A stretch of 64,000 bases of DNA from Lysobacter sp. GX 14042 (GTDB taxonomy: Bacteria; Pseudomonadota; Gammaproteobacteria; Xanthomonadales; Xanthomonadaceae), in assembly GCF_021390425.1 (NCBI RefSeq), contig NZ_JAJUWY010000008.1, positions 56,155 through 120,154 on the forward strand, in the 5' to 3' direction. This document shows, in pieces, positions 1 to 9,816 of this stretch. The notes beneath the pieces were generated by a model. That model was not told where the DNA came from and did no database searches. It saw only the letters and a program-made list of their open reading frames with translations. Position numbers and translations under genes: made by a program. Position 1 is the first letter of the stretch; every line of letters starts with the position of its first letter.

Positions 1-245
<245 letters not shown>

Positions 246-269
246 GGGGATTCCTCTCTATGGGGGAGT

Positions 270-294
270 GCGGCCGCCAGCATCGGGCGGCCGC
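270..294 (-). terminator. rpsB-tsf intercistronic hairpin (attenuator candidate)
   Basis: A perfect 9-bp stem GCGGCCGCC/GGCGGCCGC with a 7-nt loop lies between rpsB and tsf. There is no U-run on the downstream side, so it is more likely a partial attenuator or an mRNA processing/stability element than a full terminator. In E. coli the rpsB-tsf gap also carries an attenuating hairpin, so this is an analogous position. Confidence 0.5.
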
Positions 295-306
295 GTTACG
301 CCGTAC

Positions 307-1170
307 TTACTCGGCGGCCGGCTGTGCTTCTGCGGCGTCCTTCTTCGGGGCCGCGTCCTTTGCCGGTGCGTCCTCGCCTGCCGCGGCGGCGTCCTTGGCC
401 GGGGCGGCCTTCTTCGCGGCGCGGCGCGGCTTGTCCTCGCCGGCGGACTCGGCGAAGTCCTCCTCGCGGACGCTGGCGGCCTGCGGCGCGGCGGCCTTGC
501 CCTCGAGCACGGCGTCGGCCGCGGCGCGGGCGTACAGCTGGATGGCGCGGATCGCGTCGTCATTGCCCGGGATGGCGTAGTCCACCAGGGCCGGGTCGTA
601 GTTGGTATCGACCACCGCCACGACCGGAATGCCCAGCTTGCGGGCTTCCTTGACCGCGATGTCCTCGTGGCCGATGTCGATCACGAACAGCGCGTCGGGC
701 AGGCGGTTCATTTCCTTGATGCCGCCCAGCGAGGCCTCGAGCTTGTCGCGCTCGCGGCGCAGGGTCAGCACTTCGTGCTTGACCAGCTTCTCGAAGGTGC
801 CGTCGGTCTCGAACGACTCCAGCTCCTTCAGCCGGCCCACCGACTTCTTCACGGTCGCGAAGTTGGTCAGGGTGCCGCCCAGCCAGCGCTGGGTCATGAA
901 CGGCATGCCGCAGCGCTCGGCCTCTTCGCGGATCGACTCGCGGGCGCTGCGCTTGGTGCCCAGGAACAGGACGATGCCGCGCTTCTGGGCGATGCCCGAG
1001 ATGAAGTTCATCGCGTCGTTGAACAGCGGAACCGTCTTCTCGAGGTTGATGATGTGGATCTTGCCGCGGGCACCGAAGATGTACGGGCCCATCTTCGGGT
1101 TCCAGTAGCGGGTCTGGTGGCCGAAGTGGACGCCGGCTTCCAGCATCTGGCGCATGGTGATCTGGGGCAT
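307..1170 (-). CDS. rpsB: 30S ribosomal protein S2 with Ala/Lys-rich C-terminal tail
   Basis: 287 aa. It begins [20 protein letters not shown] and contains [20 protein letters not shown] and the [20 protein letters not shown] block, all standard S2 signatures. S2 assembles late on the 30S subunit and contacts S1. The start ATG at 1170-1168 has CTGGAG upstream as ribosome binding site; longer in-frame extensions upstream are low-complexity and not S2-like. The last roughly 65 residues are an Ala/Lys/Glu/Pro-rich tail (for example [18 protein letters not shown]) that makes it about 45 aa longer than E. coli S2 (241 aa). Such tails occur in the family but this one is long. It is transcribed with tsf and divergently from map. 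Confidence 0.98.
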   Translation of the reverse strand: MPQITMRQMLEAGVHFGHQTRYWNPKMGPYIFGARGKIHIINLEKTVPLFNDAMNFISGIAQKRGIVLFLGTKRSARESIREEAERCGMPFMTQRWLGGTLTNFATVKKSVGRLKELESFETDGTFEKLVKHEVLTLRRERDKLEASLGGIKEMNRLPDALFVIDIGHEDIAVKEARKLGIPVVAVVDTNYDPALVDYAIPGNDDAIRAIQLYARAAADAVLEGKAAAPQAASVREEDFAESAGEDKPRRAAKKAAPAKDAAAAGEDAPAKDAAPKKDAAEAQPAAE

Positions 1171-1189
1171 TGCTGTGACTCCAGGCTGT

Positions 1190-1251
1190 GGAATCCCGGC
1201 CGCCGGACAGGTGGGGCGGCTGCACCGGCTTGGAGCCGGGCGTGGGATTCC
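1190..1251 (-). ncRNA. Structured rpsB 5' leader (S2-leader/t44-like candidate)
   Basis: On the minus strand, directly upstream of the rpsB ribosome binding site, GGAAUCCC pairs with GGGAUUCC to close a three-way junction holding two hairpins: CCGGCU-CCA-AGCCGG and GCCGCC-(10-nt loop)-GGCGGC. In many gammaproteobacteria an RNA element in this position (t44 / S2 leader) mediates autogenous control by S2. The structure is read directly from the sequence; equivalence to the known leader family is an inference from position and shape. Confidence 0.55.
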
Positions 1252-1406
1252 GGGGTTGGGCCTCCCCGCTGCCTCCGTGGCCGAACCCCGTCCTTGCGGA
1301 CTGGAGCACCCCGGCACGGGCTGTTGCAGCAGGTGTGTATTCACCGGTGACGCCCGGCGTGGGCGGCGCGTAAACACGCAGCCGCCGGATTCTACGCCCG
1401 CACCCC

Positions 1407-1426
1407 GTAGGGCGCAATAGCCGCCC
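1407..1426 (+). repeat. GTAG-headed REP element, single arm
   Basis: GTAGGGCGCAATAGCCGCCC matches the left arm of the palindromic family seen intact at 18105-18145 and elsewhere, but the matching right arm is missing here. It sits in the 305-nt divergent region between rpsB and map, which otherwise holds the S2 leader and the promoters of both genes. Confidence 0.65.
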
Positions 1427-1463
1427 TGGAAGCGTGCGGTCGCCCGGTGGGGCGCGGGTGGGG

Positions 1464-1469
1464 GATAAT
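1464..1469 (+). promoter_or_regulatory. Candidate -10 of map (leaderless)
   Basis: GATAAT (5 of 6 to TATAAT) ends 6 nt before the map ATG at 1476. Transcription from it would begin at or next to the A of ATG. I see no convincing -35. A GGGGG run 5' of the hexamer could be read as a poor Shine-Dalgarno. Confidence 0.4.
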
Positions 1470-1475
1470 GCCCGA

Positions 1476-2252
1476 ATGGCCATCACCCTGAAGACCCCCG
1501 AAGAAATCGAGAAGATGCGCATCGCCGGCCGCCTGGCCGCCGAGGTGCTCCAGGTCGTCGCCCCGCACGTGAAGCCGGGCGTGAGCACCGAGGAGCTGGA
1601 CCGCATCTGCCACGACCACATCGTCAACGTCCAGGACGCGATTCCGGCGAACGTCGGCTACCGCGGCTTCCCCAGGACTGTGTGCACCTCGGTCAACAAC
1701 GTCATCTGCCACGGGATCCCCAACGGGTCCAAGGTCCTGAAGGACGGCGACATCGTCAACATCGATGTCACCGTGATCAAGGACGGGTGGCACGGCGACA
1801 CCAGCCGCATGTACTACGCCGGCGAGCCTTCGGTGCTGGCGAGGCGGCTGGTGGACGTCACCCGCGAGGCGATGTTCCGCGGGATCCGCGTGGTCAGGCC
1901 CGGCGCGACGCTGGGTGACGTCGGCCACGCGATCCAGCAGTACGCGGAGTCCGAGCGCTTCAGCGTGGTGCGCGAGTACTGCGGCCACGGCATCGGCAAG
2001 GTCTACCACGACGAGCCGCAGGTGCTGCATTACGGCCGGCCGGGCGAGGGGCTCGTGCTGCAGGAGGGAATGACCTTCACCATCGAGCCGATGATCAATG
2101 CCGGCAAGCGCCACACCCGGGTGCTCCCCGATGGCTGGACCGTGGTGACCAAGGACCGTTCGCTCTCGGCGCAGTGGGAGCACACGGTGGTGGTCACCGC
2201 CGACGGCGTCGAGATCCTCACCCGCACCCCGGGCGACGACAACGACCTATGA
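1476..2252 (+). CDS. map: Methionine aminopeptidase, type I
   Basis: 258 aa. Removes the initiator methionine from nascent proteins. It starts [20 protein letters not shown] and shows the class Ia metal-binding pattern: [20 protein letters not shown] (two Asp ligands), GHGIG (His ligand), TIEPM (Glu) and the final Glu in WEHTVVVT. Length equals the usual 255-265 aa for a type Ia enzyme without N-terminal extension. The ATG at 1476 is chosen because homology begins there; an upstream in-frame GTG/ATG-like extension at 1434 is not homologous. The TGA stop overlaps the ATG of glnD (ATGA), so the two are cotranscribed and probably translationally coupled. Confidence 0.98.
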   Translation: MAITLKTPEEIEKMRIAGRLAAEVLQVVAPHVKPGVSTEELDRICHDHIVNVQDAIPANVGYRGFPRTVCTSVNNVICHGIPNGSKVLKDGDIVNIDVTVIKDGWHGDTSRMYYAGEPSVLARRLVDVTREAMFRGIRVVRPGATLGDVGHAIQQYAESERFSVVREYCGHGIGKVYHDEPQVLHYGRPGEGLVLQEGMTFTIEPMINAGKRHTRVLPDGWTVVTKDRSLSAQWEHTVVVTADGVEILTRTPGDDNDL

Positions 2253-4921
2253 CCGCGCGGGGCCCGGCCAGCTCGGGTGGTGACAGCACGGGGGGCCACG
2301 GTCCCGACCCCGACCACGCCAGGCGCGCGCGCCAGGAGCAGGACGCGGCCTGGGCCGCCGGCGCGCGTGAACAGCTGGCGATTGCGGACGCGGGCTTTGC
2401 CGCACGCTTCGACGAGGGCGAGGACATCGACCGCTTGCTGGCCGAGCGCGCCGCCGAGGTCGACCTGCTGGTGCAGGGTGCCTGGCAGCGGGCTATCCCG
2501 TCGGAGGCCGACCTGGCCCTGTTCGCGGTCGGCGGCTACGGGCGCGGCGAGCTGTACCCGTTCTCCGACATCGACCTGCTGGTATTGGCCGAGCCGGAGC
2601 CCTCGCGACTGCATGCCGAGGCGCTGGGGCGCTTTTTCGCCCTGCTGTGGGACTGCGGCCTGCCGGTCGGCCATGCGGTCCGGTCGCTGGACCAGTGCAC
2701 CGAGGCCGCCGCCGACCTGACGGTGCTGACCTCGCTGCTGGAGGCACGTCCGCTGGCGGCCAACGAGCATGAGCGGCGCGAGCTGCAGGCGGCCACCTCG
2801 CCGAGGGTGGTCTGGCCGCCGCGCGAGTTCTTCCACGCCAAGCGCCAGGAGTTGCTGGAGCGGCACGAGCGTTTCGACGACACCGCCGACAACCTGGAGC
2901 CGCACCTGAAGGAAGGCCCCGGCGGGCTGCGCGACGTGCAGACCCTCAACTGGATGAGCCTGCGAACCATCGGCACCGCCGACCTGGAGTCGCTGGTCGC
3001 CTTCGGCCAGCTGGGCGCCGACGAGATGGAAACACTGGAGCGCGAACGTCGCGCCCTGGCGCGGCTGCGCTATGGCCTGCACCTGGTCGCCGGCCGCCGC
3101 GAGGAGCGGCTGCGCTTCGACTACCAGAAGCGCCTTGCCGCACGGCTGGGCTTCCAGGACCAGGGCGGCACCCTGGCGGTCGAACAGATGATGCAGGGCT
3201 TCTACCGCAACGCCTCGCTGGTCCAGCGGATCGGCGAGCGCCTGCTGCAGCGGTTCGAGGAGCAACTGGAAGGCGAAGCCGAACCCGAGCCGCTGGACCG
3301 GCTGTTCGAACTGCGCCGCGGCTACCTTGCCGCCCGTGATGCCGGCTGGCCGCGTTCGCCCGCCGAGGTGCTGGCGCTGTTTTCCGCCTGGGCCGCCCGC
3401 GGCGAGCTCAAGGGCCTGCATTCGCATACCGCGCGCGCGCTGGCCGAGGCACTGCCGGAGGTGCCCGACTACGCCTCCGCCGACAACGGGCTGCGGCGCG
3501 ATTTCGTGGAACTGCTGCGCGGTCCTCAGCCAGTGCGCAGCCTGACCCGCATGGCGCGGCTCGGCGTGCTCGGACGCTGGATCCCGGCCTTCCAGCGGGT
3601 GTCCGGACGGATGCAGTTCGACCTGTTCCATGTCTATACGGTCGACCAGCACACGCTGGCGGTGCTGCGCAACATCGCCTCGTTCGGCCAGCCCGGCCCG
3701 GATCCGCGTTTCGCCATGGCGCACCAGGTCTGGCCGCGCCTGCGCAAGCCGGAACTGCTGTTGCTGGCGGGCCTGTTCCACGACATCGCCAAGGGGCGCG
3801 GCGGCGACCATTCCGAGCTCGGCGCCGGCGAGGCCCGTGCGTTCTGCACCGCCATGGGCCTGGGCGAGGCCGACACCGCGCTGGTGGAATGGCTGGTGCT
3901 GCGCCACCTGCTGATGTCGATGACTGCGCAGAAGCAGGACATCGCCGATCCGGACGTGATCCACCGCTTTGCCAGCGAAGTCGCCGACCGCGAGCGGCTG
4001 GACCACCTCTACCTGCTGACCTGCGCCGACATCGCCGGCACCTCGCCCAGGCTGTGGAACGCTTGGAAGGACCGGTTGCTGGCCGACCTGTACACCGCCA
4101 CCCGACTGGCGCTGCGCCGCGGCCTGGAGAACCCGATCGCCGCTGAGGAGCGTGCCGACGAGGCCCGCCAGGCGGTACGCGGGCTGCTGCGCGAACGCGG
4201 CCTGGACGATGCGGTGATCGAGCCGCTGCTTGCGCGCACCCCCCAGGCCGGCTTCCAGCGCGGCCGTCCCGACCAGCTGGCCTGGCAGGCGGCTTCGCTG
4301 CACGGCCTGGCGGACGGCGCCACGCGGGTCGCGGTGCGCCAGGTCTCCGCCCAGCCCGGCGCACTGGAGGTCTTCGTGCACGGGCCGGACCGCGACGGTC
4401 TGTTCGCGGCGATCGTCGCGACCCTGGACCGCGGCGGACTGGCGATCCAGCAGGCGCGCGCACTCGATGGGCCGGGCCGCACCGTATTCGACACCTTCGA
4501 GGTGGTGCCCAACGATCCGGAGCGCCCGCCGCCGCACGCTGCCGAGGTCGAGGCGCGGCTGGTCCGCGCCCTGGACGGGCCGCTGGAGCGCGTGCGTCCG
4601 GCGCGCCGCACGCTGCCGCGCCACCTGAAGCATTTCCGCATCGTCCCGCGGATCGGCTTCGATGACGCCACCGGTGGCCGCACCCTGCTCAGCCTGGTCG
4701 CCACCGACCGCCCCGGGTTGCTGGCCGAGGTCGCCGACGTGCTGCGCCAGCAGCGCCTGCGGGTCCACGATGCCCGAATCGCGACCTTCGGCGAGCGCGC
4801 CGAGGACGTCTTCCAGATCACTGCCACCGACGACCAGGGCCATGACCGGCCGCTGGACGGGCAACAACGACAGGCACTGTGCGATGCGCTGCTGGCCTGC
4901 CTTGAAGGAGAAAACCGATGA
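2249..4921 (+). CDS. glnD: Bifunctional PII uridylyltransferase / uridylyl-removing enzyme
   Basis: 890 aa. GlnD adds UMP to PII proteins when glutamine is low and removes it when glutamine is high, the primary nitrogen sensor. The nucleotidyltransferase site is at about residues 95-109 ([15 protein letters not shown], with the catalytic Asp pair D107/D109). The HD hydrolase domain has H511-D512 in [17 protein letters not shown]. Two C-terminal ACT domains for glutamine sensing contain [15 protein letters not shown] and [14 protein letters not shown]. All catalytic residues are present, so both activities are expected. The start is the ATG that overlaps the map stop; the longer in-frame extension inside map is rejected. 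It is followed by dapD with a 4-nt overlap. The first 45 residues are Gly/Ser/Pro-rich and poorly conserved. Confidence 0.97.
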   Translation: MTARGPASSGGDSTGGHGPDPDHARRARQEQDAAWAAGAREQLAIADAGFAARFDEGEDIDRLLAERAAEVDLLVQGAWQRAIPSEADLALFAVGGYGRGELYPFSDIDLLVLAEPEPSRLHAEALGRFFALLWDCGLPVGHAVRSLDQCTEAAADLTVLTSLLEARPLAANEHERRELQAATSPRVVWPPREFFHAKRQELLERHERFDDTADNLEPHLKEGPGGLRDVQTLNWMSLRTIGTADLESLVAFGQLGADEMETLERERRALARLRYGLHLVAGRREERLRFDYQKRLAARLGFQDQGGTLAVEQMMQGFYRNASLVQRIGERLLQRFEEQLEGEAEPEPLDRLFELRRGYLAARDAGWPRSPAEVLALFSAWAARGELKGLHSHTARALAEALPEVPDYASADNGLRRDFVELLRGPQPVRSLTRMARLGVLGRWIPAFQRVSGRMQFDLFHVYTVDQHTLAVLRNIASFGQPGPDPRFAMAHQVWPRLRKPELLLLAGLFHDIAKGRGGDHSELGAGEARAFCTAMGLGEADTALVEWLVLRHLLMSMTAQKQDIADPDVIHRFASEVADRERLDHLYLLTCADIAGTSPRLWNAWKDRLLADLYTATRLALRRGLENPIAAEERADEARQAVRGLLRERGLDDAVIEPLLARTPQAGFQRGRPDQLAWQAASLHGLADGATRVAVRQVSAQPGALEVFVHGPDRDGLFAAIVATLDRGGLAIQQARALDGPGRTVFDTFEVVPNDPERPPPHAAEVEARLVRALDGPLERVRPARRTLPRHLKHFRIVPRIGFDDATGGRTLLSLVATDRPGLLAEVADVLRQQRLRVHDARIATFGERAEDVFQITATDDQGHDRPLDGQQRQALCDALLACLEGENR

Positions 4922-5784
4922 GTCCGCCCCCAGCCGCGCCCGGCGCGGAGCCCGCCAACGAGTTGCAACTGGTGATCGAGGGCGCGTTCGAACGCCGCGC
5001 CGGCCTGACCGTCGACGAGATCGAGCACTCCACCCGGCCGGCGGTCGAGCAGGCGATCGAGGGCCTGGAGAGTGGTGCGCTGCGCATCGCCGAACCCGAC
5101 GGCAACGGTGGCTGGAAGGTCAACGAGTGGCTGAAGAAGGCGGTCCTGCTGTACTTCCGCACCCAGGACATGGAGCTGGTCGAGGCCGATCCGGCACCGT
5201 TCTGGGACAAGGTCCCGGCGCGCTTCGCGGCTTTCGACGAGGCTGCTTTCCGCCAGCTGGGCGCACGGGTGGTCCCGGGCGCGATCGTGCGCCGTGGCGC
5301 GTACATCGGCCAGGACGTGGTGCTGATGCCCAGTTTCACCAATATCGGTGCCTACGTCGGCGAGGGCACGATGGTCGACACCTGGGCGACGGTCGGCTCC
5401 TGCGCCCAGGTCGGCGCCCACTGCCACATCTCCGGCGGCGCCGGCATCGGCGGGGTGCTCGAGCCGCTGCAGGCGACGCCCACGATCATCGAGGACCACT
5501 GCTTCATCGGCGCACGTTCCGAAGTCGTGGAAGGCGTGGTGGTCGGCCACCACAGCGTGATCGGCATGGGGGTGTTCCTCGGCCAGAGCACGCGGATCTA
5601 CGACCGCACCACCGGCCAGGTCAGCTACGGCTACGTGCCGCCTTACAGCGTGGTGGTGTCCGGGCAGCTGCCGGCGGCCGACGGCTCGCACTCGCTGTAT
5701 TGCGCGGTGATCGTCAAGCGGGTGGATGCGCGCACGCGCGAGAAAACCTCGGTCAACGAGCTGCTGCGGGGGCTGGCATCGTGA
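4918..5784 (+). CDS. dapD: Tetrahydrodipicolinate N-succinyltransferase
   Basis: 288 aa. Transfers succinyl from succinyl-CoA to tetrahydrodipicolinate in the lysine/diaminopimelate pathway. The protein is a left-handed beta-helix enzyme: hexapeptide-type repeats run from [20 protein letters not shown] to [20 protein letters not shown], and [21 protein letters not shown] is the family signature. Its ATG overlaps the glnD stop (ATGA), with GGAG 7 nt upstream inside glnD. It lies with the arsC-like gene and dapE, so two steps of the same pathway (DapD and DapE) are encoded in one operon. Length matches the family's longer form. Confidence 0.97.
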   Translation: MSPPPAAPGAEPANELQLVIEGAFERRAGLTVDEIEHSTRPAVEQAIEGLESGALRIAEPDGNGGWKVNEWLKKAVLLYFRTQDMELVEADPAPFWDKVPARFAAFDEAAFRQLGARVVPGAIVRRGAYIGQDVVLMPSFTNIGAYVGEGTMVDTWATVGSCAQVGAHCHISGGAGIGGVLEPLQATPTIIEDHCFIGARSEVVEGVVVGHHSVIGMGVFLGQSTRIYDRTTGQVSYGYVPPYSVVVSGQLPAADGSHSLYCAVIVKRVDARTREKTSVNELLRGLAS

Positions 5785-6140
5785 CCACCACCCTCTACGG
5801 GCTCAAGAATTGCGACACCTGTCGCAAGGCACGCAAATGGCTCGATCGTTTCGGGGTCGAGCACGAATTCATCGACTACCGCGACGACCCGCGCAGCCCG
5901 GAAGAGCTGGTCGAGTGGAAGGACAAACTCGGCGGCTGGGACGCGATGGTCAACAGGTCCTCGACGACCTGGCGGCAGCTGCCGGCGCACCGCAAGACGC
6001 CGGGCTCGGACGCGGAGTGGAAGCTGCTGCTGCGCGAGTACCCGCAACTGGTCCGGCGGCCGGTGGTAGTGACCGGTGACGGCGAGGTCACCCAGGGCTT
6101 CAGCGACAACGGCTTCAAGAAGCGGTTCGGCAAGGACTGA
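5781..6140 (+). CDS. ArsC/Spx-family thioredoxin-fold reductase-like protein (YffB-like)
   Basis: 119 aa. A small thioredoxin-fold protein of the ArsC superfamily: [20 protein letters not shown] carries a CDTC pair (C-x-x-C) near the N-terminus, and [18 protein letters not shown] near the C-terminus is the typical arsenate-reductase-like cis-Pro segment. The start is the GTG at 5781, overlapping the dapD stop (GTGA). The protein belongs to the YffB branch, which commonly sits between or beside dapD and dapE; true arsenate reduction is not implied. Function in the operon is unknown. It ends by sharing one base with dapE (TGATG). Confidence 0.85.
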   Translation: MTTTLYGLKNCDTCRKARKWLDRFGVEHEFIDYRDDPRSPEELVEWKDKLGGWDAMVNRSSTTWRQLPAHRKTPGSDAEWKLLLREYPQLVRRPVVVTGDGEVTQGFSDNGFKKRFGKD

Positions 6141-7273
6141 TGCCGGACGTCCTCGAGCTTGCGAAGGAACTGATCCGGCGCCGGTCGGTGACACCGGACG
6201 ACGCGGGGTGCCAGGCGCTCGTTGCCGCACGGCTGGAGCGGGCGGGGTTTGCCTGCGAGCGCATGCGCTTCGGCGCCGTCGACAACCTGTTTGCGACCCA
6301 TGGCGACCCGTCCGGGCCCACGCTCCTGCTGCTCGGGCATACCGACGTGGTACCGCCCGGCCCCCGGGAGGACTGGACGAGTGATCCATTCGAACCCGAG
6401 GTCCGCGGCGGCGTGCTGTACGGGCGCGGGGCGGCGGACATGAAGGGCAGCGTGGCCGCGTTCGTGCTGGCCGCCGAGCGCTTCGTCGCCGGGCATCCGG
6501 ATCACCCCGGCCGGCTGGCGCTGCTGCTGACCTCCGACGAGGAGGGCGACGCGATCGACGGGGTCCGGCGGGTTGCCCGCACGTTCGCCGGGCGCGGCGA
6601 GCGCATCGACTGGTGCATCACCGGCGAGCCGTCCTCGACCGCCCGGCTGGGCGATCTGTTGCGGGTCGGCCGCCGTGGCAGCCTGACCGGCACCCTGCGG
6701 GTGCGGGGCATCCAGGGCCACGTCGCCTACCCGGAGCAGGCGCGCAACCCGATCCACCAGGCACTGCCGGCGCTGCACGAGCTGGCCTCGCGGCGCTGGG
6801 ACGACGGTTACGAAAGCTTCCCGCCGACCAGCCTGCAGATGAGCAACATCGAGGCGGGTACCGGTGCCAGCAATGTCATCCCCGGCGAGCTTCGGGTGGT
6901 GTTCAACCTGCGCTACAACCCGCACTGGGACGCCGACCGGCTGGTCGCCGAATGCGAGCAGGTGCTGCATGGGCACGGCCTGGAGTTCACGCTCGACTGG
7001 CACCGCAGCGGAGAGCCGTACTACACCCCCGAGGGCCCGCTGCGGGCCACCGCGCGCGAGGTGCTGGCCGGATATGCGGGCGCACCGCCCGAGGAGAGCA
7101 CCGGCGGCGGGACCTCGGATGCGCGGTTCATCGCCCCGCTGGGCGCGCAATGCATCGAAGTGGGGCCGGTGAATGCCAGCATCCACAAGGTGGACGAGAA
7201 CGTGGCGGTGGCGGACCTGGAACGGTTGCCGGGGCTTTACCTGGAGATGGTGCGGGGGATGCTGGTGAGGTAG
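6140..7273 (+). CDS. dapE: Succinyl-diaminopimelate desuccinylase
   Basis: 377 aa. Zn-dependent M20 hydrolase releasing succinate from N-succinyl-LL-diaminopimelate, the step after the DapC aminotransferase in lysine and peptidoglycan biosynthesis. Visible motifs are [13 protein letters not shown] (first metal His and catalytic Asp), [14 protein letters not shown] (bridging Asp), [10 protein letters not shown] (catalytic Glu pair) and a C-terminal GGTSDARF. The lid/dimerisation domain ([21 protein letters not shown]) is intact. The ATG overlaps the upstream stop by one base. It is the last gene of the map-to-dapE run; downstream is the converging M28 peptidase gene, and I see no clear terminator hairpin between them. 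Confidence 0.97.
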   Translation: MPDVLELAKELIRRRSVTPDDAGCQALVAARLERAGFACERMRFGAVDNLFATHGDPSGPTLLLLGHTDVVPPGPREDWTSDPFEPEVRGGVLYGRGAADMKGSVAAFVLAAERFVAGHPDHPGRLALLLTSDEEGDAIDGVRRVARTFAGRGERIDWCITGEPSSTARLGDLLRVGRRGSLTGTLRVRGIQGHVAYPEQARNPIHQALPALHELASRRWDDGYESFPPTSLQMSNIEAGTGASNVIPGELRVVFNLRYNPHWDADRLVAECEQVLHGHGLEFTLDWHRSGEPYYTPEGPLRATAREVLAGYAGAPPEESTGGGTSDARFIAPLGAQCIEVGPVNASIHKVDENVAVADLERLPGLYLEMVRGMLVR

Positions 7274-7310
7274 GCGCGCTGGAATCTTCCCGGGTGCGCT
7301 TTGCTTACCC

Positions 7311-7346
7311 GGCTACGGCTACGGCTACGGCTACGGCTACGGCTAC
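7311..7346. repeat. (GGCTAC)6 hexamer microsatellite
   Basis: Six perfect tandem GGCTAC units lie between convergent dapE and the M28 peptidase gene. On the minus strand the units read GTAGCC and one of them supplies the in-frame TAG stop of the peptidase. Because the unit is 6 nt and each unit contains the TAG in the same frame, gain or loss of units should not change the protein. Confidence 0.9.
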
Positions 7347-9613
7347 GGTTGCGGGAGCAGGGGGATGGGGGTGAGGGCGAGGCTGGCGTCGCCGTTGCCG
7401 ACCGGCATTCCGATGGCATCGCGGGTGTGGCGGATCGGGTCCAGTTCCGCGGACAGGCCCGGGTCGCGGTCGAAGGCGTAGAGGGTGGCGGGAGCCGCGG
7501 GCGCGTCGAACTCGAACAGCACCCCGTCCGGGTTGTCGCTGATGACCCGCAGCTGGCTCCAGCGCGCGGGATCGGCGTGGCGCGGCGGATGTGCGAGCGG
7601 TTCGCCGTCCACGCGCAGGCCGGACAGCCCGATCGTCCCGGGAACCACCAGCACGATTTCCCCGGCGCCCCGGACCGACCGCACCCGCACCCGCGCGCGC
7701 GGGTGACCCCCCGGCTCCTGGTGCGATTCGGCGGTGACCACCGGCGATGGCAGCCGGGGGGCCGCCGGACCCGGGATCGCACTGCCGCCGCCCCAGGGAA
7801 ATAGCGGGCGGTAGCCGTCCGCCAGTCCGGCGTCGTGGCGGAACTCCACCGGCAGCACCGCACGCGGTGCCACGAACACCCGCGCGCCGTTGCCGTCGTC
7901 CACCTGGAGCAGGTTCACCTGCCGCGGCACATGGGCGTCGAAGGCCGGCAGGGAAAGCGCCACCAGGGCCAGTGCCGCGACCGCCGCCCAGGCCGCGATT
8001 GCCAGCACCCGTGCCGTCCGTACGCCATCGACCAGCGCCGGCAACAGCGGCAACAGCGCGATGCCGGCCAGCAACGGCGTCGCGAGCAGGCCTTCGTGGC
8101 CGAGCGCGTCGTAACTGCCGAGTGCATAGGGTGCGTACAGCACCGCCGCCGCCACCGCGGCCAGGCCCGCCGACGCTATGACGTGGCGGGGTGCCAGCTG
8201 CGCCGGCAGCACGGCCGCCAGCAGCGGCAGCAGGCCCAGGTGGGCGGCGCCGGGCATCCACAGGGTTGCCGCCAGCGCGACCAGCACCAGCGGGACCAGC
8301 GAGGCGAGCGCCAGGGCCTCCGTCCCGCAGGCGCGGCCGATGGCCCGGCCTGCCGGCACCAGCAGCCCCGGTGCCAACACCAGGAAGCAGGCCACCAGCA
8401 CGCCGCCCTGCGCCGTCCACGCCGCCGGCATCGCGCCCATGTGGCGCAGCAACGCATGCGCCACCACGGACAGCAGCACCAGCGCGGCCAGCGCAAGCAC
8501 GGACAGGACCGCCGCAGCCACCAGGTGCGGCAGGCGCATGCCGCCGGCGCGGTGCAGGCGCCAGCCCCAGGCGAGCCAGCCCAGCAGGCCGGCTGCCAGC
8601 AGCACCGCGTTCCAGGCCACCGGCCAGCCGGGCATGATCCCGCCGGGCAGGGCCACGAACACCGCATCGCCCTTGGCGGCCACCGGCGCCGGCGCGTCGG
8701 CGAAAGCCCGTGCCAGCGACAGCACATGCCCACCATGGTGCTGCAGCGATCGCGGGTCCAGGTGCGCCAGGTTGTCCAGCGGCGTGTGGTAGCGGGCGGC
8801 CCCTTCGGCCCAGGCGAAGTTGAGCCCGGCCAGCCCCTCGCGGCGGTAGACGGTGAAGTCGGTGTCGTTGGGCAGGGTGCGGTAGACCTCGTACTCCAGC
8901 GAGGAGCCGGCCGGGTGCCGCAGGACCCGGCCCGCCAACCGGGCGATCGCCGCGTTGCCGTCCTGGGTCTCGATCAGCAGGCTCGGCCCGGTGGTGCCGC
9001 GCGCCTCCAGGTTGACCACGTGGGCGATGCGGGCGAACTCGGGCTCGCGGACGAAGGCGTGGGCCCCCAGCAGCCCGAGTTCCTCGCCGTCGTTGAACAG
9101 CAGCCAGGTGTCGCGCGCCAGTGGCGGACCGGCGAGCAGCGCGCGGGCGGCCTCCAGGATCGCGGCCACCCCGGCACCGTCGTCGCCCGCGCCAGGCCCG
9201 GCGGCGACCGAGTCGTAGTGCGCCGAAAGCAGCAGGGCGTCCGCCGGGCTGGCCCCGGGAACCCGGGCCAGCACATTGTCCACGGTGGCGCAGGCCAAGG
9301 CCCCGCAGGTGAAGCGGCGGCGGACTTCGGGGTCCAGGCCCAATCCCCGCAATTCGGCGACGACCCGCTCGCGCACCGCGGCGTTCGCGGCACTGCCGGT
9401 GGGGTGGGGCGCCTCGTCGCCGAGGATCCGCGCCAGCGCGTCCATCGCCCGCGCAGCGGAGAATTCCGTCTGTGGCGCATCGGGTCCCGCCGCCGGGGGC
9501 GCCCGGGTGCCGGCCACGCCGAACCAACCGGCGAGCAGGAACAGCAACGGCAAGGCAAGGAGCGCGAGCGGAGAGGAGGAGCGCGCTAACGCGTATGAGT
9601 CCTGGCTGCGCAT
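7343..9613 (-). CDS. M28-family metallopeptidase with multi-spanning membrane C-terminus
   Basis: 756 aa. The N-terminus has a membrane anchor (about residues 14-33, SPLALLALPLLFLLAGWFGV) followed by an M28 zinc peptidase domain: LLLSAHYDS (H132, D134), GAGDDGAGVA (bridging D144), LLFNDGEELGLLGAHAF (E177/E178), VVNLEARG and YHTPLDNL supply the remaining ligands. From about residue 265 to 560 are many hydrophobic segments, so the catalytic domain should face the periplasm above a polytopic base, as in the Fxna/ER-aminopeptidase-like branch. A C-terminal soluble domain follows. The start at ATG 9613 is preferred to an upstream in-frame start because the signal-anchor begins there. Substrate is unknown. 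It is divergent from asnB. Confidence 0.88.
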   Translation of the reverse strand: MRSQDSYALARSSSPLALLALPLLFLLAGWFGVAGTRAPPAAGPDAPQTEFSAARAMDALARILGDEAPHPTGSAANAAVRERVVAELRGLGLDPEVRRRFTCGALACATVDNVLARVPGASPADALLLSAHYDSVAAGPGAGDDGAGVAAILEAARALLAGPPLARDTWLLFNDGEELGLLGAHAFVREPEFARIAHVVNLEARGTTGPSLLIETQDGNAAIARLAGRVLRHPAGSSLEYEVYRTLPNDTDFTVYRREGLAGLNFAWAEGAARYHTPLDNLAHLDPRSLQHHGGHVLSLARAFADAPAPVAAKGDAVFVALPGGIMPGWPVAWNAVLLAAGLLGWLAWGWRLHRAGGMRLPHLVAAAVLSVLALAALVLLSVVAHALLRHMGAMPAAWTAQGGVLVACFLVLAPGLLVPAGRAIGRACGTEALALASLVPLVLVALAATLWMPGAAHLGLLPLLAAVLPAQLAPRHVIASAGLAAVAAAVLYAPYALGSYDALGHEGLLATPLLAGIALLPLLPALVDGVRTARVLAIAAWAAVAALALVALSLPAFDAHVPRQVNLLQVDDGNGARVFVAPRAVLPVEFRHDAGLADGYRPLFPWGGGSAIPGPAAPRLPSPVVTAESHQEPGGHPRARVRVRSVRGAGEIVLVVPGTIGLSGLRVDGEPLAHPPRHADPARWSQLRVISDNPDGVLFEFDAPAAPATLYAFDRDPGLSAELDPIRHTRDAIGMPVGNGDASLALTPIPLLPQP

Positions 9614-9651
9614 GCTGTGATCGAATTGATGGCCCGGGTTCCGGGCGTCGC

Positions 9652-9668
9652 GACCGACTATATCGGTC
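9652..9668. promoter_or_regulatory. Palindromic operator candidate between M28 gene and asnB
   Basis: GACCGA-CTATA-TCGGTC is a perfect 6-bp inverted repeat with a 5-nt AT-rich centre in the 203-nt divergent region. It has the size of a dimeric regulator site. No regulator is identified. Confidence 0.3.
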
Positions 9669-9816
9669 AGGCAAGTACCCCGATGGAAAATCACTGTCGT
9701 CCTGCTGGTCATTGTTGTCGATTCATCACTGGCCGGTTCCCCGGTATCGCTGCGTTGGAGTCAGCGGGGGGCGATACGTGCCGCCGGTCCGGGCGGGCGT
9801 GTGAGGAGCCGCGGCA

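Noticed and set aside
2030..4867. A 945-codon open frame on the minus strand across map and glnD
   Set aside because: It is the antisense of glnD, explained by the GC-rich third positions; the sense strand has clear GlnD motifs.
5781..6140. Arsenate reductase linked to arsenic resistance
   Set aside because: No ars genes nearby, and YffB-type members between dapD and dapE are not arsenic genes.
7343..7346. Phase variation of the M28 peptidase through the hexamer repeat
   Set aside because: The unit is 6 nt and each unit carries the same in-frame stop, so slippage has no frame effect.
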